From the NCBI GenBank assembly GCA_903834675.1, contig CAILKC010000019.1:1-8152 (forward strand): a stretch of 8,152 nt of DNA, given 5' to 3'. A program made the translations under genes and the position numbers. Positions 1 to 6,625 of this stretch are shown piece after piece (position 1 is the first letter of the stretch; the number at the start of each line of letters is the position of its first letter). The notes below the pieces were generated by a model. The model ran no database searches and was not told where the DNA came from. It saw only the letters and a list, made by a program, of their open reading frames with translations. Source of the DNA: an uncultured Victivallales bacterium. Lineage in GTDB: Bacteria; Verrucomicrobiota; Lentisphaeria; Oligosphaerales; JAFGRS01.

Positions 1-168
1 CCCCACATACTCTTCCTCCTCCACACACACTCCCTCCCTCCCCCCCCACCTACTCTTCCGCCTCCACACTCCCTCCCTCCCTCCCTCCCACCCCCACATA
101 CTCTTCCTCCTCCACACACACTCCCTCCCTCCCCCCCCCACATACTCTTCCTCCTCCACACACACATC
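1..168. repeat. C-rich imperfect tandem repeat, about 44-48 bp period, four copies
   Basis: Four imperfect copies begin near 1, 44, 92 and 136. Each opens with a CCCCACATACTC-like core (ACCTACTC in copy 2). It continues with TTCCTCCTCCACAC and a run of CCCT units, except that copy 4 passes into unique sequence after the CACACA run. The core A falls at 5, 48, 96 and 140, giving periods of 43, 48 and 44. Only one G (position 60) occurs on the plus strand in 1-169, so strand asymmetry is extreme. The array is cut by the window edge, so its true length is unknown. The same core recurs in the 24-bp units inside the following gene. There are no unique spacers, so it is not a CRISPR array. No gene is visible in it. 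Confidence 0.9.
71..89 (-). other. Predicted G-quadruplex motif (minus strand)
   Basis: The plus strand has five CCC runs separated by single T residues. The minus strand therefore carries five GGG runs with one-base A loops, a textbook intramolecular G-quadruplex pattern; the plus strand could form an i-motif. Related clusters, each able to supply four C3 runs, lie at 32-47 and 123-139. The G-rich strand is the template for rightward transcription into the four-helix-bundle gene. Formation in the cell is an inference from pattern only. Confidence 0.55.
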
Positions 169-173
169 AGCGC

Positions 174-179
174 GGAGGT
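174..179 (+). promoter_or_regulatory. Ribosome binding site of the four-helix-bundle gene
   Basis: GGAGGT lies 9-10 bases before ATG 189, in the first non-repetitive sequence after the C-rich tract. It supports ATG 189 as the start. No convincing promoter is visible between 1 and 188, so the transcript may begin inside or left of the repeat. Confidence 0.7.
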
Positions 180-188
180 ACGACGCGG

Positions 189-917
189 ATGGTCCGACAT
201 TTTAGGGAGTTGCGGGTGTATCGTGAGGCGTTCGATGCGGCCATGCGCATCTTCGAGTTGTCAAAGGCGTGGCCGGTGGAAGAGAGATACTCGCTCACAG
301 ACCAGATTCGGCGCTCGTCGCGCTCGGTCTGTGAGCAGGTCGCCGAAGCATGGAGGAAACGCCGCTATAGCGCGCATTTTCGCAGCAAACTAACCGACGC
401 GGATAGCGAGGTGGCGGAGACGCAATCCTGGCTGGAGTTCGCGCTGCGGTGCGGCTACTTGGCCCAAACGACCTTTGATGAGCTGGATGCAACCTATGAG
501 AGAGTGAGTGGCGGATTGGTCACGATGATGGCCCATGCCGAGCAGTGGTGTACCTCACACAACGAGATGAGAGAGAACATGGCCGAGTACTACATCCCCT
601 CGCCGCCGCCCCACCCCGCCGCCCCTATTCACACACTCTCCGCCTCCCCTACTCCCTCGGCCGCCGCCCCACATCCTCCCTCGGCTCCCGCCCCACATAC
701 TCCCTCGGCCGCCGCCCCACATACTCCCTCGGCTCCCGCCCCACATACTCTCTCGGCCGCCGCCCCACATACTCCCTCGGCCGCCGCCCCACATACTCCC
801 TCGGCCGCCGCCCCACATACTCCCTCGGCTCCCGCCCCACATACTCCCTCGGCTCCCGCCTCACATACTCACACACTCTCCCACCCGTCTGCCCCACAAC
901 GAGGAGGCTCGCGGTGA
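189..917 (+). CDS. Four-helix-bundle protein (23S rRNA intervening-sequence protein family) with repetitive Pro/Ala-rich C-terminal tail
   Basis: Residues 1-125 match the S23/four-helix-bundle family (PF05635 type). There is an FRELRVYREA first helix, ERYSLTDQIRRSSRSVCEQVAEAWRK across helix 2, and LTDADSEVAETQSWLEFALRCGYL for helices 3-4. The AEAWRKRRY block marks a subfamily I recognise from stand-alone genes. Family members are usually about 115-130 residues; this one has 242. The extra part from about residue 135 is a tail of 8-residue units, PHTPSAAA or PHTPSAPA, encoded by the 24-bp array and expected to be disordered. The family was first found inside 23S rRNA intervening sequences and includes the Avd accessory protein of diversity-generating retroelements. 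The role of stand-alone members is unknown; nucleic-acid binding is plausible but unproven. The stop TGA overlaps the GTG start of the downstream kinase. The tail may be a passive read-through of inserted repeats, since the array has no stop in this frame. Fold call is confident; function is not. Confidence 0.85.
   Translation: MVRHFRELRVYREAFDAAMRIFELSKAWPVEERYSLTDQIRRSSRSVCEQVAEAWRKRRYSAHFRSKLTDADSEVAETQSWLEFALRCGYLAQTTFDELDATYERVSGGLVTMMAHAEQWCTSHNEMRENMAEYYIPSPPPHPAAPIHTLSASPTPSAAAPHPPSAPAPHTPSAAAPHTPSAPAPHTLSAAAPHTPSAAAPHTPSAAAPHTPSAPAPHTPSAPASHTHTLSHPSAPQRGGSR
621..884. repeat. 24-bp in-frame tandem array, 11 units
   Basis: Units of exactly 24 bp run from 621 to 884. Eight clear units (669-860) read CCACATACTCCC, then TCGG, then either CCGCCGCC or CTCCCGCC. 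These encode PHTPSAAA and PHTPSAPA; one unit has PHPPS and one PHTLS. The 645 unit is slightly degenerate. The two outermost units (621-644 and 861-884) are degenerate and share TCACACACTCTCC at 629-641 and 869-881, exactly ten periods apart. The order of variants from 645 (A,P,A,P,A,A,A,P,P) suggests 48-bp dimer duplications as well as single-unit ones. Because 24 is divisible by 3, copy-number change would keep the gene open. All plus frames through the unit lack stops, so openness alone does not prove selection on the peptide. Confidence 0.92.
901..907 (+). promoter_or_regulatory. Shine-Dalgarno site fixing the GTG start of kinase A
   Basis: GAGGAGG lies 6 bases before GTG 914, which is ideal spacing. 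It decides the start of kinase A: an in-frame ATG at 545 would add 123 residues that are only the 24-bp array read in another frame. GTG 914 begins exactly where the receiver domain begins (VKLLAIDD). The GTG overlaps the TGA of the upstream gene as GTGA. Confidence 0.85.
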
Positions 918-2935
918 AGCTCCTGGCCATCGACGACAACCGCGACAACCTGACGGCGCTGAAAGCCGTCGTGCAGGATGCGCTGCCCGGGTGCGTCCTA
1001 CTGACCGCCCTGAGCGGTATGCAGGGCCTTGACCTGGCCCGGGCTGAAGACCCGGATGTGATCCTGCTCGACATCGTCATGCCGGGCATGGATGGCTTCG
1101 AGGTCTGCCGGAAGCTGAAAGCGGACGACCGCCTGCGGGCGATTCCGGTGATCTTTCTGACTGCCCTCAGGACCGATCGGGAGAGTCGCGTCAAGGCTCT
1201 GGAAGCGGGGGGCGAGGGGTTTCTCTCCAAACCGCTGGACGAGCAGGAGTTGGTGGCCCAGGTCCGGGCCATGGCCAAACTCAAAGCGGCCAACCATTTG
1301 CAGCGGCTGGAGAAGGAGCAACTGGCGACCCTCGTCGCCGAACGCACCCAGGACCTGGAGCGGGAGCTGGCAGCGCGCCAAGAGGCGGAAGTGGAGGTCG
1401 CTCGCATGGCGCAAGAATGGCAGATCACCTTCGACGCCATGAGTGAGGCCGTCTGGATTCTGGACAAAGACCGCCACGTGCTGCGCTCCAACAAGGCCGC
1501 CGAGCGCTTCTTTCAGAGACCCTGTGCCGGCATGGTTGGCTGCCACTGCTGGGAAATCGTGCATGGGACGGCGGGACCGATCGTCGAGTGCCCCATCACG
1601 CGGGCGGCCAAGAGCCTGCGCAGCGAGAGCCTGGAACTGCCGATCGGCGAGAGCTGGTTTGAGGTGGTCGTGGACCCTATCTTGGATGCGGAGGGCCATT
1701 TTGCGGGTGCCGTTCACATCCTGGCCGACATCAGTCGGCGCAAGCGCGCGGAGCTCGAGAAAGAGCAGTTGCAGGCGCAGTACCTCCAGGCTCAGAAGAT
1801 GGAGTTGGTGGGCCGCCTGGCGGGCGGCGTGGCCCACGACTTCAACAACCTGCTGATGGGTATCATGGGCTACAGCGACCTGTGCCGTGACGCGCTGCCG
1901 GCTGGTCACCCCATCCGCCAGTGGCTCGACGAGATCAGCCGCGATGCCCAGCGCTCGGCCGACATCACCCGCCAGCTCCTCGCCTTCGCCCGCAAACAGA
2001 CCATAGCGCCCGTGAGGCTGGACTTGAACGACGCCTTGGCCGGCATGCTCAAGATGCTGCAGCGCCTGATCGGCGAGGACATCGACCTGGCCTGGATGCC
2101 GGGCGCAAACCTCTGGCCGGTCAAACTCGACCCTTCGCAGATCGACCAAACCCTGGCCAACCTTTGCGTCAACGCCCGCGACGCCATCAACGCCCGAGAC
2201 GCTATCAACGGCACCGGCAAGATCACCATCGAGACGGGCAACGCCGTCCTGAATCTGGCCGACTGCGTCGACCACGCAGGCGCCGTGCCCGGCGACTATG
2301 TGCTGCTCGCCGTCAGCGACGATGGCTGCGGCATGTCCGCCGACGTCATGACGCACCTCTTTGAGCCGTTCTTCACCACCAAAGAAATTGGCAAGGGCAC
2401 GGGGCTGGGGCTGGCCACCGTGTACGGGATCGTCACGCAGAACCAAGGCTTCATCACCGTCGATAGCACCGTGGGCAAGGGAACGACCTTCCGAGTCTAC
2501 TTGCCCCGGTTCGTGGGAAAAGCCCCGGAGGCGACCGCCACGGCCGCGGCGAACGTCCCCAGAGGTCGCGGCGAGACGGTTCTGTTGGTGGAGGACGAGA
2601 AGTCTCTGCGCGTAACCTTGGCCCTGTTCCTCAATGCGTTGGGCTACAAAGCCTTGGTGGCGGAGAACCCGGCGGCAGCCCTGGCCCTGGCCACGCAGCA
2701 CCCGGGCGCTATCCAGCTCCTGCTGACCGACGTGGTCATGCCCGGCCAGGATGGCCGACACCTGGCGGATCAGCTCGCCGGGCTCAAACCGGGCCTCAAA
2801 GTCCTGTTCATGTCCGGTTACACGGCCGACGTGGTGGCCCTCCACGGCATTCTGGACCCGGAGGTTCGCTTCATCGGCAAACCGTTCTCGCGCGACGAAC
2901 TGGCTCGCAAGGTGCATGAGGTGCTGACGCTATGA
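914..2935 (+). CDS. Soluble hybrid histidine kinase A: REC-PAS-HisKA-HATPase-REC
   Basis: 673 residues from GTG 914. The first receiver (1-120) has acidic pair D7/D8, phospho-acceptor D53 (LLDIVMPG), T83 and K106. A helical linker (about 119-168) leads to a PAS domain (about 168-273) carrying C204, C210, C212 and C226. The HisKA domain has the phospho-acceptor H308 in GGVAHDFNN. The ATPase domain has an N box at N420, D469 in DDGCGM, an FEPFFTTK F box (483-490) and GKGTGLGL (493-500). The second receiver (about 554-673) has E560/D561, D606, S634 and K656. No membrane segment or signal peptide is seen, so it should act in the cytoplasm: autophosphorylate on H308, then pass phosphate to D606 or another receiver. 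The N box is odd: six residues, NARDAI, are duplicated (420-431). The stop overlaps the ATG of kinase B. Signal and target are unknown. Domain calls are secure. Confidence 0.93.
   Translation: MKLLAIDDNRDNLTALKAVVQDALPGCVLLTALSGMQGLDLARAEDPDVILLDIVMPGMDGFEVCRKLKADDRLRAIPVIFLTALRTDRESRVKALEAGGEGFLSKPLDEQELVAQVRAMAKLKAANHLQRLEKEQLATLVAERTQDLERELAARQEAEVEVARMAQEWQITFDAMSEAVWILDKDRHVLRSNKAAERFFQRPCAGMVGCHCWEIVHGTAGPIVECPITRAAKSLRSESLELPIGESWFEVVVDPILDAEGHFAGAVHILADISRRKRAELEKEQLQAQYLQAQKMELVGRLAGGVAHDFNNLLMGIMGYSDLCRDALPAGHPIRQWLDEISRDAQRSADITRQLLAFARKQTIAPVRLDLNDALAGMLKMLQRLIGEDIDLAWMPGANLWPVKLDPSQIDQTLANLCVNARDAINARDAINGTGKITIETGNAVLNLADCVDHAGAVPGDYVLLAVSDDGCGMSADVMTHLFEPFFTTKEIGKGTGLGLATVYGIVTQNQGFITVDSTVGKGTTFRVYLPRFVGKAPEATATAAANVPRGRGETVLLVEDEKSLRVTLALFLNALGYKALVAENPAAALALATQHPGAIQLLLTDVVMPGQDGRHLADQLAGLKPGLKVLFMSGYTADVVALHGILDPEVRFIGKPFSRDELARKVHEVLTL
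1787..2926 (+). repeat. Long direct repeat, copy 1 (kinase core and second receiver of kinase A)
   Basis: This 1140-bp stretch aligns with 4219-5340 (1122 bp). The length difference of 18 bp equals the duplication at 2171-2206, so the two copies otherwise align without gaps. Similarity rises towards the 3' end. In 2066-2188 against 4498-4620 I count 3 differences in 123 bases, all synonymous. In the roughly 380 bases from about 2548 I count about a dozen. Confidence 0.9.
2171..2206 (+). repeat. 18-bp tandem duplication inside the ATPase N box
   Basis: 2171-2188 and 2189-2206 are two copies of an 18-mer encoding NARDAI, differing at two bases (CGC/CGA and GCC/GCT, both synonymous). The paralogue kinase B has one copy. 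The first N is normally the metal-chelating asparagine of the N box, so the protein has two candidates six residues apart. Confidence 0.9.
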
Positions 2936-5367
2936 GAATTCTGGCGATCGATGACGACCAGGACAGCCTGACAGCGCTGCGGGCCGTCGTGCGAGATGCC
3001 CTGCCTGGGTGCGAGCTGTTGACCGCGGCGAACGGCCCTCAGGGCATTGAGCTGGCCCGCAGCGCTGACCCGGACCTGATCCTGCTCGACATTCTCATGC
3101 CCGGCATGGACGGACTTGACGTCTGCCGGCAACTGAAGGCCGACGAACGCCTGCAGGGAATTCCGGTGCTCTTCCTGACCGCGTTCAGTACCGACCGGGG
3201 GAGCCGTGTCAAGGTCCCGGAAACTGGGGCCGATGGGTTTCTCTCCAAGCCCTTCGAGACGCAGGCCTTGGCGACACACGTCTGGGCCATGACCAAGCTT
3301 GGTGCGGCCAGCCGCCTGCATCGCCTTGAGAAGGAGCAACTGGCCGCGCTTGTTGCCGAGCGTACCCGCGAACTCGAACGGCAGTTGAGCGAGCGCAAAC
3401 AGGCAGAAGCGGGACTCCAGGAGAGCGAAACACGTTTCCGGAAGCTGCTGCAGGACGTGCCGGCAGTCGCCGTGCAAGGGTATGGTCCGGATGGCACGAC
3501 GCAATACTGGAACCAGGCGTCCGAGCAACTGTACGGATACAGTGCGCAGGAGGCGTGCGGACGCAACCTGGTGGATCTGATCATACCGCCCGAAATGCGG
3601 GAGGGTGTCGAGCAGGCGATACGGCAGATGGCTGAAACCGGGCAAGCGATCCCGGCGGCGGAAATGTCGCTGATGCGGAAAGATGGTTCGCGTGTAGCCG
3701 TCTTCTCGAGCCATACCATCGTGCAGGTGCCCGGACGACCGCAGGAGTTGTTCTGCGTCGACATTGACCTCACCGAACGCAAGCTGGCCGAGGCGGCCCT
3801 GCGCGAAAGCGAGGAACGCTACCGCGCGGTCGCCGACTTTACCTACGCTTGGGAATACTGGACAGCTCCGGACGGGAGTCTGATCTATGTTTCACCGTCT
3901 TGCGAGCGCATCACCGGCTATCGTGCGGAAGAGTTCCGGCAAGACCCCGATCTGCTGGCCAGAATCACGCACCCCGATGACCGCGACCGACTTGTGGATC
4001 TCACCCATGGCCATGGGCCCTCGACGGCGCACCCGGAGCGCCACGAACAGGACTTTCGTATCCTCGCTCGCGATGGCGGCGAGCGCTGGATAGGCCACGC
4101 CTGCCAGCGGGTGTATGGCCGCACGGGGGAATACCTGGGCCGCCGCGCCAGCAACCGTGACATCACCGAGGCCCGACAGGCGGCGGCAGAGACAGAGACG
4201 TTGCGCTCCCAGTTCGTGCAGGCCCAGAAGATGGAGTCGGTGGGCCGCCTGGCGGGCGGTGTGGCCCACGACTTCAACAACCTGCTCATGGGCATCATGG
4301 GCTACGCCGAGCTGTGTCGGGATGCGTTGGCAGCGGACCACCCCATCCGCGAGTGGCTCGAGGAAATCACCCGTGACGCCCAGCGCTCGGCCGACATCAC
4401 CCGCCAGCTTCTCACCTTCGCCCGCAAGCAAGCCATCGCGCCCAAGATACTGGACCTGAACGACGCCCTCATGGGCATGCTCAAGATGCTGCGGCGCTTG
4501 ATCGGCGAGGACATCGACCTGGCCTGGATGCCGGGAGCAAACCTCTGGCCGGTCAAACTCGACCCTTCGCAGATCGACCAAACCCTGGCCAACCTCTGCG
4601 TCAACGCCCGCGACGCCATCGGCGGCGCCGGCAAGCTCTCCATCTCGACCGCGAATGTCACCCTCGCGGCGGCCGACTGCGCCCATCACGCGGGCGCCGT
4701 GCCCGGCGACTATGTGCGGCTCGCCGTCAGCGACGATGGCTGCGGCATGTCCGCCGACGTCAAGGCGCACCTCTTTGAGCCGTTCTTCACCACCAAAGAG
4801 GTCGGTAAGGGCACGGGGCTGGGGCTGGCCACCGTGTATGGCATCGTCACGCAGAACCACGGCTTCATCAACGTCGATAGCACCGTGGGCAAGGGGACGA
4901 CCTTCGCGGTCTACTTCCCGCGCTTTGTGGGCAACGCGGCGGAAGCGAGCGCCCCGGCCGCGGCGAACGTCCCCAGAGGTCGCGGCGAGACGGTTCTGCT
5001 GGTGGAGGACGAGAAATCGTTGCGCGTAACCTTAGCCCTGTTCCTCAATGCGTTGGGCTACAAAGCCTTGGTGGCGGAGAACCCGGCGGCAGCCCTGGCC
5101 CTGGCCACGCAGTACCCGGGCGCTATCCAGCTCTTGCTGACCGACGTGGTCATGCCCGGCCAGGATGGCCGACACCTGGCGGATCAGCTCGCCGGGCTCA
5201 AACCGGGCCTCAAAGTCCTGTTCATGTCCGGTTACACGGCCGACGTGGTGGCTCAGCATGGCATTCTGGACCCGGTGGTTCGCTTCATCGGCAAACCGTT
5301 CTCGCGCGACGAACTGGCTCGCAAAGTGCATGAGGTGCTGGATTCGGGTAACGCGGCGGCACGATGA
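2932..5367 (+). CDS. Soluble hybrid histidine kinase B: REC-PAS-PAS-HisKA-HATPase-REC
   Basis: 811 residues; ATG 2932 overlaps the TGA of kinase A (ATGA), with a GAGG about 10 bases upstream. The first receiver (1-120) has D7/D8, D53, T83 and K106. A helical linker is followed by two PAS domains, about 166-282 (FRKLLQDVPAVAVQGYGPDG, ending DIDLTERK) and about 295-413 (YRAVADFTYAWEYWTAPDG, with ITHPDDRD and ending SNRDITEAR). HisKA has H446 in GGVAHDFNN. The ATPase domain has N558, D601 in DDGCGM, FEPFFTTK (615-622) and GKGTGLGL (625-632). The second receiver has E692/D693, D738, S766 and K788. No membrane segment is seen. It is a tandem paralogue of kinase A: the sensors are unrelated, the first receivers are about 70% identical over the first 60 residues, and the second receivers differ at only about three of the last 120 or so positions before the tails. 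Partner and signal are unknown; no DNA-binding domain is present. Cross-phosphorylation with kinase A is plausible. Confidence 0.94.
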   Translation: MRILAIDDDQDSLTALRAVVRDALPGCELLTAANGPQGIELARSADPDLILLDILMPGMDGLDVCRQLKADERLQGIPVLFLTAFSTDRGSRVKVPETGADGFLSKPFETQALATHVWAMTKLGAASRLHRLEKEQLAALVAERTRELERQLSERKQAEAGLQESETRFRKLLQDVPAVAVQGYGPDGTTQYWNQASEQLYGYSAQEACGRNLVDLIIPPEMREGVEQAIRQMAETGQAIPAAEMSLMRKDGSRVAVFSSHTIVQVPGRPQELFCVDIDLTERKLAEAALRESEERYRAVADFTYAWEYWTAPDGSLIYVSPSCERITGYRAEEFRQDPDLLARITHPDDRDRLVDLTHGHGPSTAHPERHEQDFRILARDGGERWIGHACQRVYGRTGEYLGRRASNRDITEARQAAAETETLRSQFVQAQKMESVGRLAGGVAHDFNNLLMGIMGYAELCRDALAADHPIREWLEEITRDAQRSADITRQLLTFARKQAIAPKILDLNDALMGMLKMLRRLIGEDIDLAWMPGANLWPVKLDPSQIDQTLANLCVNARDAIGGAGKLSISTANVTLAAADCAHHAGAVPGDYVRLAVSDDGCGMSADVKAHLFEPFFTTKEVGKGTGLGLATVYGIVTQNHGFINVDSTVGKGTTFAVYFPRFVGNAAEASAPAAANVPRGRGETVLLVEDEKSLRVTLALFLNALGYKALVAENPAAALALATQYPGAIQLLLTDVVMPGQDGRHLADQLAGLKPGLKVLFMSGYTADVVAQHGILDPVVRFIGKPFSRDELARKVHEVLDSGNAAAR
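4219..5340 (+). repeat. Long direct repeat, copy 2 (kinase core and second receiver of kinase B)
   Basis: Partner of 1787-2926. It lacks the 18-bp N-box duplication. The boundaries are where alignment begins (CAGGCCCAGAAGATGGAG) and ends (GAGGTGCTG), just before the unrelated C-terminal tails TL and DSGNAAAR. Confidence 0.9.
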
Positions 5368-6617
5368 AACGAGGCATCCACTACGGCCTTCTCATCCTGG
5401 CTCTCGCGGTCCTGGCCGTCTTCGGCGCGCTCGGACTGGGCCGTTTTGGCTACAGCATGGTACTGCCAGCCATGCAGAGCGACCTGGGGCTGAGCAACGC
5501 CCAAACCGGCGCCCTGCAATCCGCCAACCTGGTGGGCTACCTGCTGGTGGTAGCGTTCGCGGGCGCCGCGGCGGCGCGCTACGGCGCCCGCCGGATCATC
5601 GTCGCGGGCCTGGTGGTGGTGGCCGCTTCCATGGCGCTGACGGGAGTGGCGCCCTCGTATTCGGCAGCCTGCTGGGCGCGCTTTCTGACGGGCAGCGGCG
5701 GCGCCGCGGTCAATGTCCCGACCATGGGCTTGCTGGCCGGCTGGTTTGCGGCGCGGCGCCGCGGCCTGGCGAGCGGCATTGCGGTGGCGGGTTCCAGCCT
5801 GGGGTTGGTGGTCACCGGCCCGCTGGTGCCGGCGCTGCTGAAGGCGGCCGGGGCAGAGGGGTGGCGGCTGTGTTGGCTGGTGTTCGCGGGCCTGGTGGCC
5901 CTCATCGGGGTTCTGGCAGCGCTGCTGCTGCGCGACGGTCCTGAGGAACTCGGTCTGCGCCCCATCGGCGAGCTGCCTGGCCAGGTGAGGGCGCCGACGG
6001 CGGGCGTTTCAGCTCTCGCCTGGGGCGCCGTCTACGCCTCGCCGCGCCTGTGGCATCTGGCGCTGATCTACCTCGCTTTCGGCTTCTCCTACATCGTCTA
6101 CTCGACCTTCTTCGTGCAGCATCTGGTGCGTGATCTGGACCTGGCCACCGCCAGCGCTGGTCGGCTCTGGCTGCGGATTGGGGTGGTGTCGATGCTCAGC
6201 GGCCTGCTCTGGGGCGCGCTCTCGGATCGCTGGGGGCGCGGGCCCGTCATGGCGCTGATCTTTACCGTGCAGGGCCTGGCCTATCTGCTGGTTGGCCTGG
6301 CGGGCGACAGCCTGACGGCAGCCTACGCCTCCGGCGCCCTGTTTGGGCTGACGGCGTGGAGCATCCCCGCGATCATGGCGGCTGCCAGCAGTGACCTTTT
6401 CGGCCCCCGCCTGGGATCCGCCGCGCTCGGCCTGGTGACGGTCGTCTTCGGGGTGGGGCAGGCCTTGGCCCCCTACGTGGGTGGGCGACTGGCGGACGCG
6501 GCCCACTCTTTTGCCCCCGCTTTCACCCTTGCCGGCCTCGTGGCGCTGGGCCTGGGCGCCGGGGGCTCGCTGCTGCTGCCGCGACCGGGGAAGGCGCAGC
6601 TCCAGAACGACGGGTAG
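5364..6617 (+). CDS. Major facilitator superfamily transporter, YbfB/YjiJ-like
   Basis: 417 residues rich in Leu, Ala, Gly and Val, with about 12 membrane segments (first near 8-28, last near 384-406) and a longer loop at about 190-222 between the two six-helix halves. The GLGRFGYSMVLPAM segment (24-37), then LQSANLVGYL (51-60), resembles the YbfB/YjiJ (MFS_4) group. The TM2-3 motif A is degenerate (ARYGARR, 71-77); the second-half copy is clear (GALSDRWGRG, 284-293). It should sit in the inner membrane and act as a secondary transporter; the substrate cannot be read from sequence. ATG 5364 overlaps the stop of kinase B (ATGA). No Shine-Dalgarno lies within 20 bases, so translation probably depends on coupling. 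Being last in the kinase operon, it may move a compound related to the sensed signal; this is inference. It ends 8 bp from the convergent ATPase gene. Confidence 0.9.
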   Translation: MKRGIHYGLLILALAVLAVFGALGLGRFGYSMVLPAMQSDLGLSNAQTGALQSANLVGYLLVVAFAGAAAARYGARRIIVAGLVVVAASMALTGVAPSYSAACWARFLTGSGGAAVNVPTMGLLAGWFAARRRGLASGIAVAGSSLGLVVTGPLVPALLKAAGAEGWRLCWLVFAGLVALIGVLAALLLRDGPEELGLRPIGELPGQVRAPTAGVSALAWGAVYASPRLWHLALIYLAFGFSYIVYSTFFVQHLVRDLDLATASAGRLWLRIGVVSMLSGLLWGALSDRWGRGPVMALIFTVQGLAYLLVGLAGDSLTAAYASGALFGLTAWSIPAIMAAASSDLFGPRLGSAALGLVTVVFGVGQALAPYVGGRLADAAHSFAPAFTLAGLVALGLGAGGSLLLPRPGKAQLQNDG

Positions 6618-6625
6618 GCCCAGCA

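Noticed and set aside
5..15. Promoter -10 box (CATACT) in each upstream repeat copy
   Set aside because: A weak match that recurs because the repeat recurs, with no -35 box at proper spacing.
1..168. CRISPR array
   Set aside because: Copies are directly adjacent and low in complexity, with no unique spacers and no cas genes.
189..560. 23S rRNA intervening sequence
   Set aside because: No rRNA sequence flanks the gene; it lies in a protein-coding operon.
555..842. Glycine-rich minus-strand open frame across the array
   Set aside because: It is a by-product of a stop-free 24-bp repeat with no start signals and no non-repetitive domain.
545..913. N-terminal extension of kinase A from ATG 545, with a SLGRRPTY-type repeat
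   Set aside because: It is the 24-bp array read in a second frame, lacks a good ribosome binding site and precedes a strong GAGGAGG-GTG start at the exact domain boundary.
189..917. Diversity-generating retroelement (Avd-like protein)
   Set aside because: The protein belongs to the wider four-helix family, but no reverse transcriptase, template repeat or variable repeat is in the window. Sequence left of position 1 is unseen, so this is not fully excluded.
998..2917. Long antisense open frame opposite kinase A, and similar ones opposite kinase B
   Set aside because: High-GC coding sequence commonly leaves the opposite strand open; the translations show no recognisable domain and the sense strand has complete conserved motifs.
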